A stretch of DNA of 6,497 nt from 2-12-FULL-43-11 sp035655355 (GTDB taxonomy: Bacteria; Patescibacteriota; Minisyncoccia; UBA6257; Colwellbacteraceae). Both the position numbers and the translations under genes were made by a program. The notes under the pieces are model-generated. The model saw only the letters and a program-made list of their open reading frames with translations. It did not search any database and was not told the origin of the DNA. The stretch is taken from the NCBI GenBank assembly GCA_035655355.1, contig DASRUQ010000002.1:1-6497 (forward strand), written 5' to 3'. Positions 1 through 5,848 of this stretch are shown here, piece after piece; position 1 is the first letter of the stretch; each line of letters opens with the position of its first letter.

Positions 1-1
1 T

Positions 2-217
2 TATGGTGGAGCCAAAGAGGCAGTAATTGATGGTGTTACCGGTTTTGTTCTTGATCCTTTCGATACGGAAAAGATGGCGAAAAAAGTGCGAGAGCTTCTC
101 AATGATAAAGACAAGGCTACGAGCTTCGGCCAAGCGGGCAGGGTCAGGATTGAAGCTAAATTCAATTTGAATGATAAAATACGAGAATATCTAAGAGCAT
201 ATGAAGTCCTATATTAA
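2..217 (+). CDS. Glycosyltransferase family 4 (GT-B), C-terminal end only
   Basis: This is the last 71 codons of a gene that begins upstream of the window, read in the frame starting at base 2 and ending with TAA at 215-217. The peptide opens with YGGAKEAVIDGVTGFVLDP. That pattern, a Gly-rich turn, a Glu, then DG-TG-L-P, is the nucleotide-sugar-binding segment of GT4 retaining glycosyltransferases, where the Glu contacts the donor. It is followed by the usual C-terminal helices (EKMAKKVRELL, then GQAGRVRIEAKFN) that pack back on the N-terminal domain. The enzyme would add a sugar to a lipid-linked or growing glycan in the cytoplasm. Donor and acceptor cannot be told from this fragment. The end of the reading frame overlaps the small reading frame that starts at 201. 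Confidence is high for the family and low for the substrate. Confidence 0.85.
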   Translation, partial: YGGAKEAVIDGVTGFVLDPFDTEKMAKKVRELLNDKDKATSFGQAGRVRIEAKFNLNDKIREYLRAYEVLY

Positions 218-278
218 AAAATTTCTTGCATGGACTGGACTCTATCACCCGTCGAAGAGCCTGAGGACAAACTCCTAA
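201..278 (+). pseudogene. Probable detached N-terminus of the following methyltransferase (25 codons, in-frame TAA)
   Basis: An ATG at 201, overlapping the end of the glycosyltransferase gene by 17 bases, opens a 25-codon frame that stops at TAA 276-278. It begins MKSYIKKFLAWTGLYHPSK, a basic, amphipathic leader of the kind often found at the start of sugar-locus methyltransferases and glycosyltransferases. The frame is the same as that of the methyltransferase starting at 288, with only TAA-Tyr-Asn-Asn between them. A single C-to-T change (CAA Gln to TAA) at 276 would explain the break; reverting it gives one continuous protein of 232 residues. The start has only a weak purine stretch (AAGAG at 193-197) upstream. 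Alternatives are a short translated leader that couples translation to the next gene, a sequencing or assembly error, or a chance frame. The identity of the lost Gln is inference. Confidence 0.45.
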
Positions 279-287
279 TACAATAAT

Positions 288-899
288 ATGGAAACTATTC
301 ATAAATTCATTAAAGGAGAAGTGCCTCAATACACTAATGGAGTGGTTTTAGATGTTGGTGGAGGAGAGGGAAGGTGGAAGACAATACTTGAGCCCTACGC
401 TCAAAAATACTTTATTTCTGATCTATTTTCTAATGTAGCCGACTTCCACGATGATGCTAGAAAATTAAGCAATTCAGATTTCAGCTTCGATACTGTGGTT
501 TGTTTTGAAGCTCTCGAACATATAGACGATACGGATGCAGTAGTTTCTGAACTGTATCGAGTATTAAAGAAAGGAGGTCACGCTATGGCAACTATACCGT
601 TTCTTTTTCCACTACACGGAAACCCAAGCGATTACCATCGCCTTACTCCAGCTGGCCTCGAATATTATTTCAAAAAAGCCGGTTTTGAAATTATTGAATC
701 TAGTTTGGTCGGGAATCTGTTTTCGTTTTTAGGGTTATATTGTAGGACTAGGTTAAAGGAATACGCCGCGAATAAAAAGCATTTACGCAAATGGATATTT
801 ATCATCTTGAACCAAATGATGATATGGTCGTGGCAACTGTTTCCTAAAGATGATTCTCACTTCTTTACCCATTCATATATTGTGGCAAGAAAAACTTAA
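288..899 (+). CDS. Class I SAM-dependent methyltransferase (Methyltransf_11-like)
   Basis: This 203-residue protein has the class I Rossmann methyltransferase core. Motif I is VVLDVGGGEGRW at residues 19-30, which holds the SAM methionine and ribose. The post-II acidic position lies around ISDLF (43-47). The motif IV region is DTVVCFEALEHIDD (68-81), typical of the Methyltransf_11 group. RVLKKGGHAMATIPF (91-105) forms strand 5 and its preceding loop. The tail is less conserved, with an aromatic, hydrophobic stretch at about 169-185 that may sit against the membrane. In this context it probably O- or N-methylates a sugar or glycan end; the acceptor cannot be read from the sequence. The ATG at 288 lacks a Shine-Dalgarno sequence, and the frame continues upstream through one TAA into a plausible leader from 201, so the ancestral start was probably 201. 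The gene is AT-rich (about 39% GC) compared with the downstream genes. The next gene starts 6 bases after its stop. Confidence 0.8.
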   Translation: METIHKFIKGEVPQYTNGVVLDVGGGEGRWKTILEPYAQKYFISDLFSNVADFHDDARKLSNSDFSFDTVVCFEALEHIDDTDAVVSELYRVLKKGGHAMATIPFLFPLHGNPSDYHRLTPAGLEYYFKKAGFEIIESSLVGNLFSFLGLYCRTRLKEYAANKKHLRKWIFIILNQMMIWSWQLFPKDDSHFFTHSYIVARKT

Positions 900-905
900 C
901 TTTTT

Positions 906-1754
906 ATGAAAGACTTTGTTAAGAGAATCCTGCCAGCGAAATTCTTCACCCTTTTTTATCCGGAGAAGATTAATATTCTTGAGGAGAGGTTAAAGCATCT
1001 TTTTATTACGCATTATTCTGACTTGGGCGCTTCAAACCAGAAAGATAATTTTAGAAACAGCGAATTCAAAGTCTATTCCAAACACGGCGGCGATGGCATC
1101 TTGGCTTATATTTTTTCCAAAATCGGCGTTACCAATCGAACTTTTGTGGAAATGGGGGTAGAGGACGGGCGCGAATGCAATACCGCCAATCTGGCGCGAA
1201 ACTTCGGCTGGTCGGGACTCTTGATTGATGCCAACCAGAGTTGGGTGGAAAGCGCTCGGGAATTCTTCAAAGATTACAAAGTCGAGGTAATACATTCTTT
1301 TGTCACGGCGGAGAACATAAATGAAACTTTAGAGGGAGGAGAAATAGATCTACTCTCTATCGATATAGACGGCAATGACTACTGGGTTTGGAAGGCGATC
1401 AGTGGAGTTAATCCGAGGGTAGTGGTCTTAGAATACAATTCTTCTTTTGGCTTGCGTTCTGTGACTCAGAAATATCAGCCGGAGCATAAGTTCAACCCCA
1501 AAGAACATCCTTTATTTTTTGGAGCCTCGCTTACCGCTCTAACCAAACTTTCGAAAGAAAAAGGCTATATTCTTGTTGCTTGCGACACTCACGGGCACGA
1601 CGCCTTCTTCATCAGGGCCGATCTGGCTTCAGGGAAGTTCAAGGAGCTTTCTCCGGAAGAGGCCTTCTATCCCAACCCGTTTAATTTAAGGAAATACGGA
1701 GATTTGGAGAAACAATTTGACCTGATTAAACACCTTGATTTAATAGAAGTTTAG
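906..1754 (+). CDS. FkbM-like putative methyltransferase, conserved sugar-locus protein
   Basis: This 282-residue protein has a basic N-terminal segment (MKDFVKRILPAKFF) followed by a probable Rossmann methyltransferase core. RTFVEMGVEDGRE at 78-90 fits the E-x-G-x-x-x-G SAM-binding motif, and GWSGLLIDAN at 101-110 resembles the GW-G-L-I-E/D segment of FkbM proteins, whose acidic residue would bind the SAM ribose. IDLLSIDIDGNDYWVW at 147-162 fits the strand-4 region of that family, and RVVVLEYN (171-178) the next strand. The C-terminal part, with FFGASL (204-209) and ACDTHGHDAFFIRADL (225-240), looks conserved but has no role I can name. It probably methylates a sugar hydroxyl or carboxyl of the glycan made by the locus; activity and acceptor are inference. 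The ATG start has no Shine-Dalgarno site and lies 6 bases after the previous stop. Its TAG stop shares a base with a possible GTG start of the next gene. Confidence 0.65.
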   Translation: MKDFVKRILPAKFFTLFYPEKINILEERLKHLFITHYSDLGASNQKDNFRNSEFKVYSKHGGDGILAYIFSKIGVTNRTFVEMGVEDGRECNTANLARNFGWSGLLIDANQSWVESAREFFKDYKVEVIHSFVTAENINETLEGGEIDLLSIDIDGNDYWVWKAISGVNPRVVVLEYNSSFGLRSVTQKYQPEHKFNPKEHPLFFGASLTALTKLSKEKGYILVACDTHGHDAFFIRADLASGKFKELSPEEAFYPNPFNLRKYGDLEKQFDLIKHLDLIEV

Positions 1755-1774
1755 TGTTAGTATTTGTTGGCTTT

Positions 1775-2500
1775 ATGGCCGAAAAAGACCTTAATATCAT
1801 TGGTATTATTCCCGCCCGGATGGGCTCTTCGCGCTTCCCCGGCAAGCCTTTGGCCAAGATTCTAGGCATGCCGATGATCGGCCATGTTTATCACAACAGT
1901 AAGAGCTCGCTTTTTAAAGAGCTATACATCGCTACTTGCGATCAAGAAATTGCCGACTACGCCATCTCCATTGGCGCTCCAGTAGTTATGACAAAGGACA
2001 CTCATAAGAGGGCCAGTGACCGCGTAGCGGAGGCGCTTCTGAAGGTAGAAGAGGAGAAGGGAGAGAAGGTGGATATCGTGGTGATGATCCAAGGCGATGA
2101 GCCGATGATTAATAAAGAGATGATTGATATGGCAATCAAGCCGTTTCTGGAAGATGGTTCAATCGGAGTGGTAAATCTTATGGCTCCCATAAAAAGCGCT
2201 GAAGAACAGCATGATTGGAATTGTCCGAAGGTTTCCGTGGATTCAGATAATTTTGCCACTAATTTTTCTCGCCAGCCCATTTCTATGTTTAAGCAGGTCT
2301 GCATAATACCTTTTACCAGAGAATTTCTGCTAAAGTTCAATTCACTTAAGCCGACCCCATCGGAAATAAGCGAATCTATAGACATGAATAGGTTTTTGGA
2401 GCATGGTTATAAGGTAAAGATGGTTCTTTCAAATCTCGAGACCTATAGCGTAGATACTCCAGAGGATTTGGTAAAAGTGGAAGAAAAGATGTTAAAAAAG
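1775..2500 (+). other. Domain 1: KdsB-like CMP-sugar cytidylyltransferase
   Basis: Residues 1-240 of the fusion match the CMP-Kdo synthetase fold along their whole length. Visible motifs are IIPARMGSSRFPGKPL (11-26, CTP-binding loop), THKRASDRVAEAL (76-88, equivalent to the HxSGTER-AE segment), MIQGDEPMI (104-112, Mg and base binding), KVSVDSDNFATNFSRQPI (152-169) and YSVDTPEDL (224-232, second metal-binding Asp at 227). The reaction would be sugar acid plus CTP to CMP-sugar plus pyrophosphate. Compared with E. coli KdsB from memory, the segment after FSR-PI is about 16 residues shorter, the RHLGIYGY motif reads KQVCIIPF (173-180), and LEQLR reads IDMNR (202-206). These positions lie at or near the Kdo site, so the substrate may be a different 2-keto-3-deoxy acid. 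Family assignment is firm; substrate is open. Confidence 0.82.
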
Positions 2501-4351
2501 ATGGTGCCGGAGACCAGTATTATTATTCGCACTTATAACGAAGAAAAACATCTGGGCAATCTCTTGCGCGCCATCAAAAGGCAGAATTATCAGGATTATG
2601 AAATTATCATCGTCGATTCGGGTTCAACCGATAAAACTTTGGAAATTACCAAGGAGTTCGGAGCAAAAATCTTTGAGATTGAAAACCGCGATTTTACCTT
2701 CGGCTATAGTTTAAATCTGGGCGCTAAGGAGGCGCTGGGGAAATTCCTGGTTCTCATCTCGGCTCACACCTTGCCGGTCGACAATGACTGGCTTGCCAGC
2801 GCGGTTGCTCCGTTTAAAGACGAGAAAGTAGCCATGGTCTATGGTAGGCAATTAGGCGTGCCGGAATCGAAGTTTTCTGAACTAATGGATTTCCAAAGAA
2901 TTTTCGGCACATCGGTCATAAACTCTACGGTTCCGATTGACTACGCCAATAATGCCAATTCGGCTTTGAGAAAGGATTTGTGGGAAAAGAGAAAGTTCAA
3001 CGAGTATCTCTTCGGCCTCGAAGACATTGACTGGGCCAGGGCGATGACTAAAGAAGGACATCTTATACGCTATGAACCAAGTGCCGCCATCTATCACATC
3101 CATACCGAAGCGTGGCATCAAGTATTCAACCGCTATCGCCGGGAGGCCATAGCGGCCGTGAGGATAGGTCTTAAGCGCCCGCCACAATCAGGGGTAAGTT
3201 ATTTATGGCTATATGAACGTTTGGTAAGCGATGTTGTCGCCTCCTTCCCTAATTGGTCTCTGAAAAGAATCAAGGAAATCTTGAGGTTTCGCTATTATCA
3301 ATGGAAGGGATCAAGGACGGGATGGCATCAAGGCAGAAATCTTAATATTAAAAAAGACTGGGCGCATGTTTTTTACCCTATCGATAATAAGTCAGTGATT
3401 ATAAAGAAAAAAGGGGAAGCTGAGTTAGAAACAGTACTGTTACCGGAAATTAAGCCTGGGGACGTGTTACTTAAAGTTGACTATGTGGGTGTCTGCCGGA
3501 CCGATTTAGAAGTGCTTGAAGGTACCTTAGGTTACTACCGCGACGGTCTGGCTAACTATCCAATCGTGCCTGGGCACGAGTTTTCCGGCACCATAGTAAG
3601 AGTTGGTTCCAATAATAAATTTCAGGAACGATGGAAGCCAGGTCAGGAGGTAGTCGGAGAATGTATTATTTCCCGAGATCCTGCTAAGCGAAAAGAAGTA
3701 GGCGTAATCAATTACAACGGCGCTTACAGCAACTATATTGTTATGCCGGGAGATGCCATACACCCCATTCCCGAAGGATTGGACTTAAAAACCGCTGCCA
3801 TGACCGAACCTCTGGCGGTGGTTCTTCGCGCCATCGGAAGAGTAAAAAATAGATTGAAGGAAGGTTCCATGGTGGCTGTAACCGGCGCTGGGCCTATCGG
3901 CAATCTGTGTTCACAGGCTCTTGTTCATGATGGCTATAATGTCGTTGTTTTCGATAAGAATGAAGAACGGCTCAACCATCTCAAGGGAAAAGTGGCAGAG
4001 ACCGGCATCGCGCTCAATAGCCTTCCTAAATTCGACGTTATTGTAGAATGCACTGGTTCTAAAGAGGTGCTGGAGAGAATAATAAAAGAAAGCAGGAATG
4101 ACGCTACCATCATGCTCCTTGGCTTCCCATATGGCGATGTAAATTATAACTTCGAGGACTTAGTGGGACAGGAGAAGGTGATTGCCGGTTCCGTCGGGGG
4201 AGATTCACAAGATTTCCCAAAAGTTTTAGGCCTTCTCCCAAAGCTCGATATGAAAGCTTTTGGCGAATGTATTATGCCGCTTGAGGATTTTGAAAAGGCT
4301 TGGGAACTTCATCGCACCGGCAAGTATCTTAAAATTATTCTTAAGCCATGA
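1775..4351 (+). CDS. Trifunctional fusion: KdsB-like cytidylyltransferase, GT2 glycosyltransferase, MDR alcohol dehydrogenase
   Basis: One uninterrupted frame encodes an 858-residue cytoplasmic protein with three complete enzyme domains. A CMP-sugar synthetase of the KdsB type occupies residues 1-240, a GT2 glycosyltransferase 243-535, and a zinc-type medium-chain alcohol dehydrogenase 536-858 (details in the domain entries). Linkers are very short, so the parts appear to be joined end to end. Met243 (ATG at 2501) is where a stand-alone GT2 would start. Between GT2 and the dehydrogenase there is no ATG, only a GTG at 3395, so that join looks like a true fusion. I chose ATG 1775 because the next residues, MAEKDLNIIGIIPARMGSSR, place the P-loop at its usual distance from the N-terminus; a GTG at 1754 would add seven hydrophobic residues. 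No Shine-Dalgarno sequence is visible at either. The TGA stop overlaps the next ATG (ATGA, 4348-4351), indicating translational coupling. The likely role is activation, modification and transfer of an acidic sugar. Confidence 0.85.
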   Translation: MAEKDLNIIGIIPARMGSSRFPGKPLAKILGMPMIGHVYHNSKSSLFKELYIATCDQEIADYAISIGAPVVMTKDTHKRASDRVAEALLKVEEEKGEKVDIVVMIQGDEPMINKEMIDMAIKPFLEDGSIGVVNLMAPIKSAEEQHDWNCPKVSVDSDNFATNFSRQPISMFKQVCIIPFTREFLLKFNSLKPTPSEISESIDMNRFLEHGYKVKMVLSNLETYSVDTPEDLVKVEEKMLKKMVPETSIIIRTYNEEKHLGNLLRAIKRQNYQDYEIIIVDSGSTDKTLEITKEFGAKIFEIENRDFTFGYSLNLGAKEALGKFLVLISAHTLPVDNDWLASAVAPFKDEKVAMVYGRQLGVPESKFSELMDFQRIFGTSVINSTVPIDYANNANSALRKDLWEKRKFNEYLFGLEDIDWARAMTKEGHLIRYEPSAAIYHIHTEAWHQVFNRYRREAIAAVRIGLKRPPQSGVSYLWLYERLVSDVVASFPNWSLKRIKEILRFRYYQWKGSRTGWHQGRNLNIKKDWAHVFYPIDNKSVIIKKKGEAELETVLLPEIKPGDVLLKVDYVGVCRTDLEVLEGTLGYYRDGLANYPIVPGHEFSGTIVRVGSNNKFQERWKPGQEVVGECIISRDPAKRKEVGVINYNGAYSNYIVMPGDAIHPIPEGLDLKTAAMTEPLAVVLRAIGRVKNRLKEGSMVAVTGAGPIGNLCSQALVHDGYNVVVFDKNEERLNHLKGKVAETGIALNSLPKFDVIVECTGSKEVLERIIKESRNDATIMLLGFPYGDVNYNFEDLVGQEKVIAGSVGGDSQDFPKVLGLLPKLDMKAFGECIMPLEDFEKAWELHRTGKYLKIILKP
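2501..3379 (+). other. Domain 2: GT2 (GT-A fold) glycosyltransferase
   Basis: Residues 243-535 form a full-length GT2 enzyme of about 293 residues. SIIIRTYNEEKHLGNLL (248-264) is the first Rossmann strand with the NEE signature, and YEIIIVDSGSTDKTLEI (275-291) carries the nucleotide-binding Asp and DSGSTD motif. LISAHTLPVDNDWL (327-340) stands at the metal-binding DxD position; here, as in many rhamnosyltransferase-like GT2s, the acidic pair is replaced by AH. FGLEDIDWARAM (413-424) is the ED-x-DW motif with the presumed catalytic base. NRYRREAIAAVRIGL (452-466) and the following aromatic, basic helices up to about 520 probably associate with the inner face of the membrane. It likely extends a lipid-linked glycan. 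Whether it uses the CMP-sugar made by domain 1 is not known; ordinary GT2s of this type use UDP-, GDP- or dTDP-sugars. Confidence 0.85.
3380..4351 (+). other. Domain 3: zinc-type MDR alcohol/polyol dehydrogenase lacking the structural zinc lobe
   Basis: Residues 536-858 form a medium-chain dehydrogenase/reductase, NAD(P)-dependent, which would oxidise a sugar or polyol hydroxyl (or reduce the ketone). Catalytic zinc ligands are visible: Cys574 in VGVCRTDLEVLEG, the GHE motif at 600-602, and Glu678 in AAMTEPLAVVLRAIG. The cofactor fold has VTGAGPIGN (702-710, GxGxxG) followed by VVVFDKNEER (723-732); Asp727 at the end of the second strand favours NAD over NADP. The segment that normally carries four cysteines for the structural zinc reads GECIISRDPAKRKEVGVI (628-645) and keeps only Cys630, so that zinc is absent. 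The domain is about 323 residues, slightly shorter than the usual 340-350. It is closest in feel to sorbitol or threonine dehydrogenase-like enzymes; the substrate is unknown. Confidence 0.85.
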
Positions 4352-4926
4352 AAATTATCGACATCTCGGTTCCGATCGATAAAAACTTGCCCCTCTGGCC
4401 GAAGTCCTCCGGCTTTCGCTTGACTAAAATAAATGAAAATGAAAGTCATATTGAAATGAACGCCCACGTGGGGACACACTTGGACGCTCCGCTCCACTTT
4501 ATCCCCAAAGGATTACCGATTGATAAGATGCCGCTCAGCACTTTTGTTGGTCCAGCTTTAGTAACATCTCCTGCCAAGATTAAAGATATCCCCAAGGGTA
4601 CCGAAAGAGTCTTGTTTAAAACTTCAAACTCCAAACTTTGGGCTAAAAATGGAAATAAATTTCATGAAGGTTATATTGGCTTAACTACCAAGGAAGCCGA
4701 GCTGCTGGTCAAAAGAAAAATTAAATTAGTCGGCATCGACTATCTTTCTGTCGCTAAATTCGAAGAAGCCAAAGAAGTGCATAAGATTCTTCTAAAGTCC
4801 GGAATGGCTATTCTTGAAGGATTAAATTTAACTATAGTTAAGCCGGGGAAGTATCAGTTGATTTGCTTGCCGGTCAAAATTTCAAATATCGAGGCAAGTC
4901 CTACCAGGGCGATTCTGGTAAAATAG
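4348..4926 (+). CDS. Cyclase / kynurenine formamidase-like metal-dependent hydrolase
   Basis: This 192-residue protein belongs to the cyclase family (PF04199), which includes kynurenine formamidase and isatin hydrolase. The diagnostic metal-binding motif H-x-G-T-H-x-D-x-P-x-H-F is intact at residues 40-51 (HVGTHLDAPLHF). IDISVPIDKNLPLWP (4-18) is the usual first strand, and VGIDYLSVAK (128-137), VHKILLKSG (144-152) and AILEGLNL (154-161, with the conserved metal-ligand Glu157) complete the family pattern. It is a little shorter than the usual 205-220 residues. Known members hydrolyse amides or cyclic amides with a divalent metal. No tryptophan-degradation gene is nearby, so a role on the sugar acid of this operon, such as opening a lactone or removing an N-acyl group, is more likely; this is inference. 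Its ATG overlaps the TGA of the fusion gene by 4 bases, and the next gene starts 4 bases after its stop, so the three are probably co-translated. Confidence 0.85.
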   Translation: MKIIDISVPIDKNLPLWPKSSGFRLTKINENESHIEMNAHVGTHLDAPLHFIPKGLPIDKMPLSTFVGPALVTSPAKIKDIPKGTERVLFKTSNSKLWAKNGNKFHEGYIGLTTKEAELLVKRKIKLVGIDYLSVAKFEEAKEVHKILLKSGMAILEGLNLTIVKPGKYQLICLPVKISNIEASPTRAILVK

Positions 4927-4930
4927 CATT

Positions 4931-5845
4931 ATGAAAAAAGTTTTAATAACGGCACCGTACTTCCAATTGGTATTGGAGAAATATCGCAAAATCTTTGAAG
5001 ATCACGGGTTCGAAATAATAGCGCCAGAAGTTAATGAACGTATGTCTGAAGAAGAGTTAATACCTTTGGTCGGGGACATTGATGGCATCCTTTGCGGCGA
5101 TGACAGGATAACCGAAAAAGTCTTGGTAGCGGCGCCAAAGCTCAAGGTGATAGTGAAGTGGGGCACCGGCATTGATTCTATTGATAAGGAAGCGGCGGCT
5201 AGGCGGGGTATTCCGGTCAGAAATACTCCCAACGCCTTTACCGAGCCGGTTTCTGACAGCGTCTTGGGCTATATTCTCTGCTTTGCCCGCGATATCATCG
5301 GTCTCGACAGGGAAATGCGTGAAGGCATCTGGAAGAAAAAGATGACCAGCGCGCTTAATGAGTGCACCCTAGGAATTATCGGTTTAGGCAATGTAGGCAC
5401 AGCGGTAAAAAAGCGGGCCGAATCTTTCGGTATGAAAGTAGTTGCCAATGATATTAAACAAATGAATTTTGGTTTTATGATCCCTCTGGAAAAATTGCTT
5501 GCGGAATCGGATTTTGTCAGTATCAACTGCGATCTTAATCCCATGAGCTTTCATCTTATGAACAAAGAGCGTTTGGCGATGATGAAGCCGACTGCTTATC
5601 TTATCAACACCGCGCGCGGGCCAATCGTGGATGAGAAAGCTTTAGTGGAAGTTTTGCAAACAGGCAAGATCGCGGGGACGGCTCTGGATGTCTTCGAAGA
5701 TGAGCCGTTGCTTCCGGATAGCCCATTGCGGAAAATGGAGAATGTTATCCTTTCTCCCCATAATACAAACGGCAGCTTAAAGGCTTGGGAGAGAGTGCAT
5801 GAAAACAGTATTAATAGTTTAATTGAAGGGCTATTAAAGAAATAA
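4931..5845 (+). CDS. D-isomer-specific 2-hydroxyacid dehydrogenase (phosphoglycerate dehydrogenase-like)
   Basis: This 304-residue protein contains both parts of the D-2-hydroxyacid dehydrogenase family. The split substrate domain covers about residues 1-100 and the end of the chain; the NAD-binding domain lies between. KVIVKWGTGIDSIDKEAA (72-89) is the family substrate-loop signature. ECTLGIIGLGNVGTAVKKRA (144-163) holds GxGxxG at 151-156, and Asp174 in VANDI points to NAD. Catalytic Arg229 (INTARGPIVDE), Glu258 (ALDVFEDEPL) and His277 (SPHNTNGS) are all present. It has no C-terminal ACT or regulatory domain, unlike long serine-pathway SerA enzymes. It interconverts a 2-keto acid and a D-2-hydroxy acid. 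Placed next to a CMP-ulosonate-type synthetase, it may act on the precursor or a side product of the acidic sugar; the substrate is inference. The gene starts 4 bases after the previous stop, with no Shine-Dalgarno site. Hand counts over part of the gene give a GC content near 48%, higher than the upstream end of the window. Confidence 0.9.
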   Translation: MKKVLITAPYFQLVLEKYRKIFEDHGFEIIAPEVNERMSEEELIPLVGDIDGILCGDDRITEKVLVAAPKLKVIVKWGTGIDSIDKEAAARRGIPVRNTPNAFTEPVSDSVLGYILCFARDIIGLDREMREGIWKKKMTSALNECTLGIIGLGNVGTAVKKRAESFGMKVVANDIKQMNFGFMIPLEKLLAESDFVSINCDLNPMSFHLMNKERLAMMKPTAYLINTARGPIVDEKALVEVLQTGKIAGTALDVFEDEPLLPDSPLRKMENVILSPHNTNGSLKAWERVHENSINSLIEGLLKK

Positions 5846-5848
5846 GTC

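Noticed and set aside
276..278. TAA as a recoded or readthrough codon joining 201-278 to the methyltransferase
   Set aside because: The methyltransferase core is complete without the leader and TAA ends other genes here (215-217, 897-899, 5843-5845), so general recoding is not supported. A mutation or sequence error is simpler.
279..284. TACAAT resembling a -10 box just before the first methyltransferase
   Set aside because: There is no TTGACA-like element about 17 bases upstream and the mRNA would begin at the ATG itself; it is better explained as AT-rich sequence in a broken reading frame.
1032..1295. Minus-strand open frame of 87 codons, and similar minus-strand frames at 2002-2385, 2882-3187, 3527-3763, 4309-4634, 5002-5850 and 6091-6411
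   Set aside because: Each lies opposite a plus-strand gene with clear family motifs, shows no recognisable domain, and has no intergenic space for a promoter.
1754..1777. GTG at 1754, sharing a base with the upstream TAG, as start of the fusion gene
   Set aside because: It would add LVFVGF-type hydrophobic residues before the normal KdsB-like N-terminus. ATG 1775 gives the usual spacing to the CTP-binding loop. GTG cannot be fully excluded because neither site has a Shine-Dalgarno sequence.
4349..4351. TGA read as a sense codon (recoded genetic code)
   Set aside because: The dehydrogenase domain is complete at this point and reading on gives no recognisable protein, while the overlapping ATGA starts a well-conserved gene.
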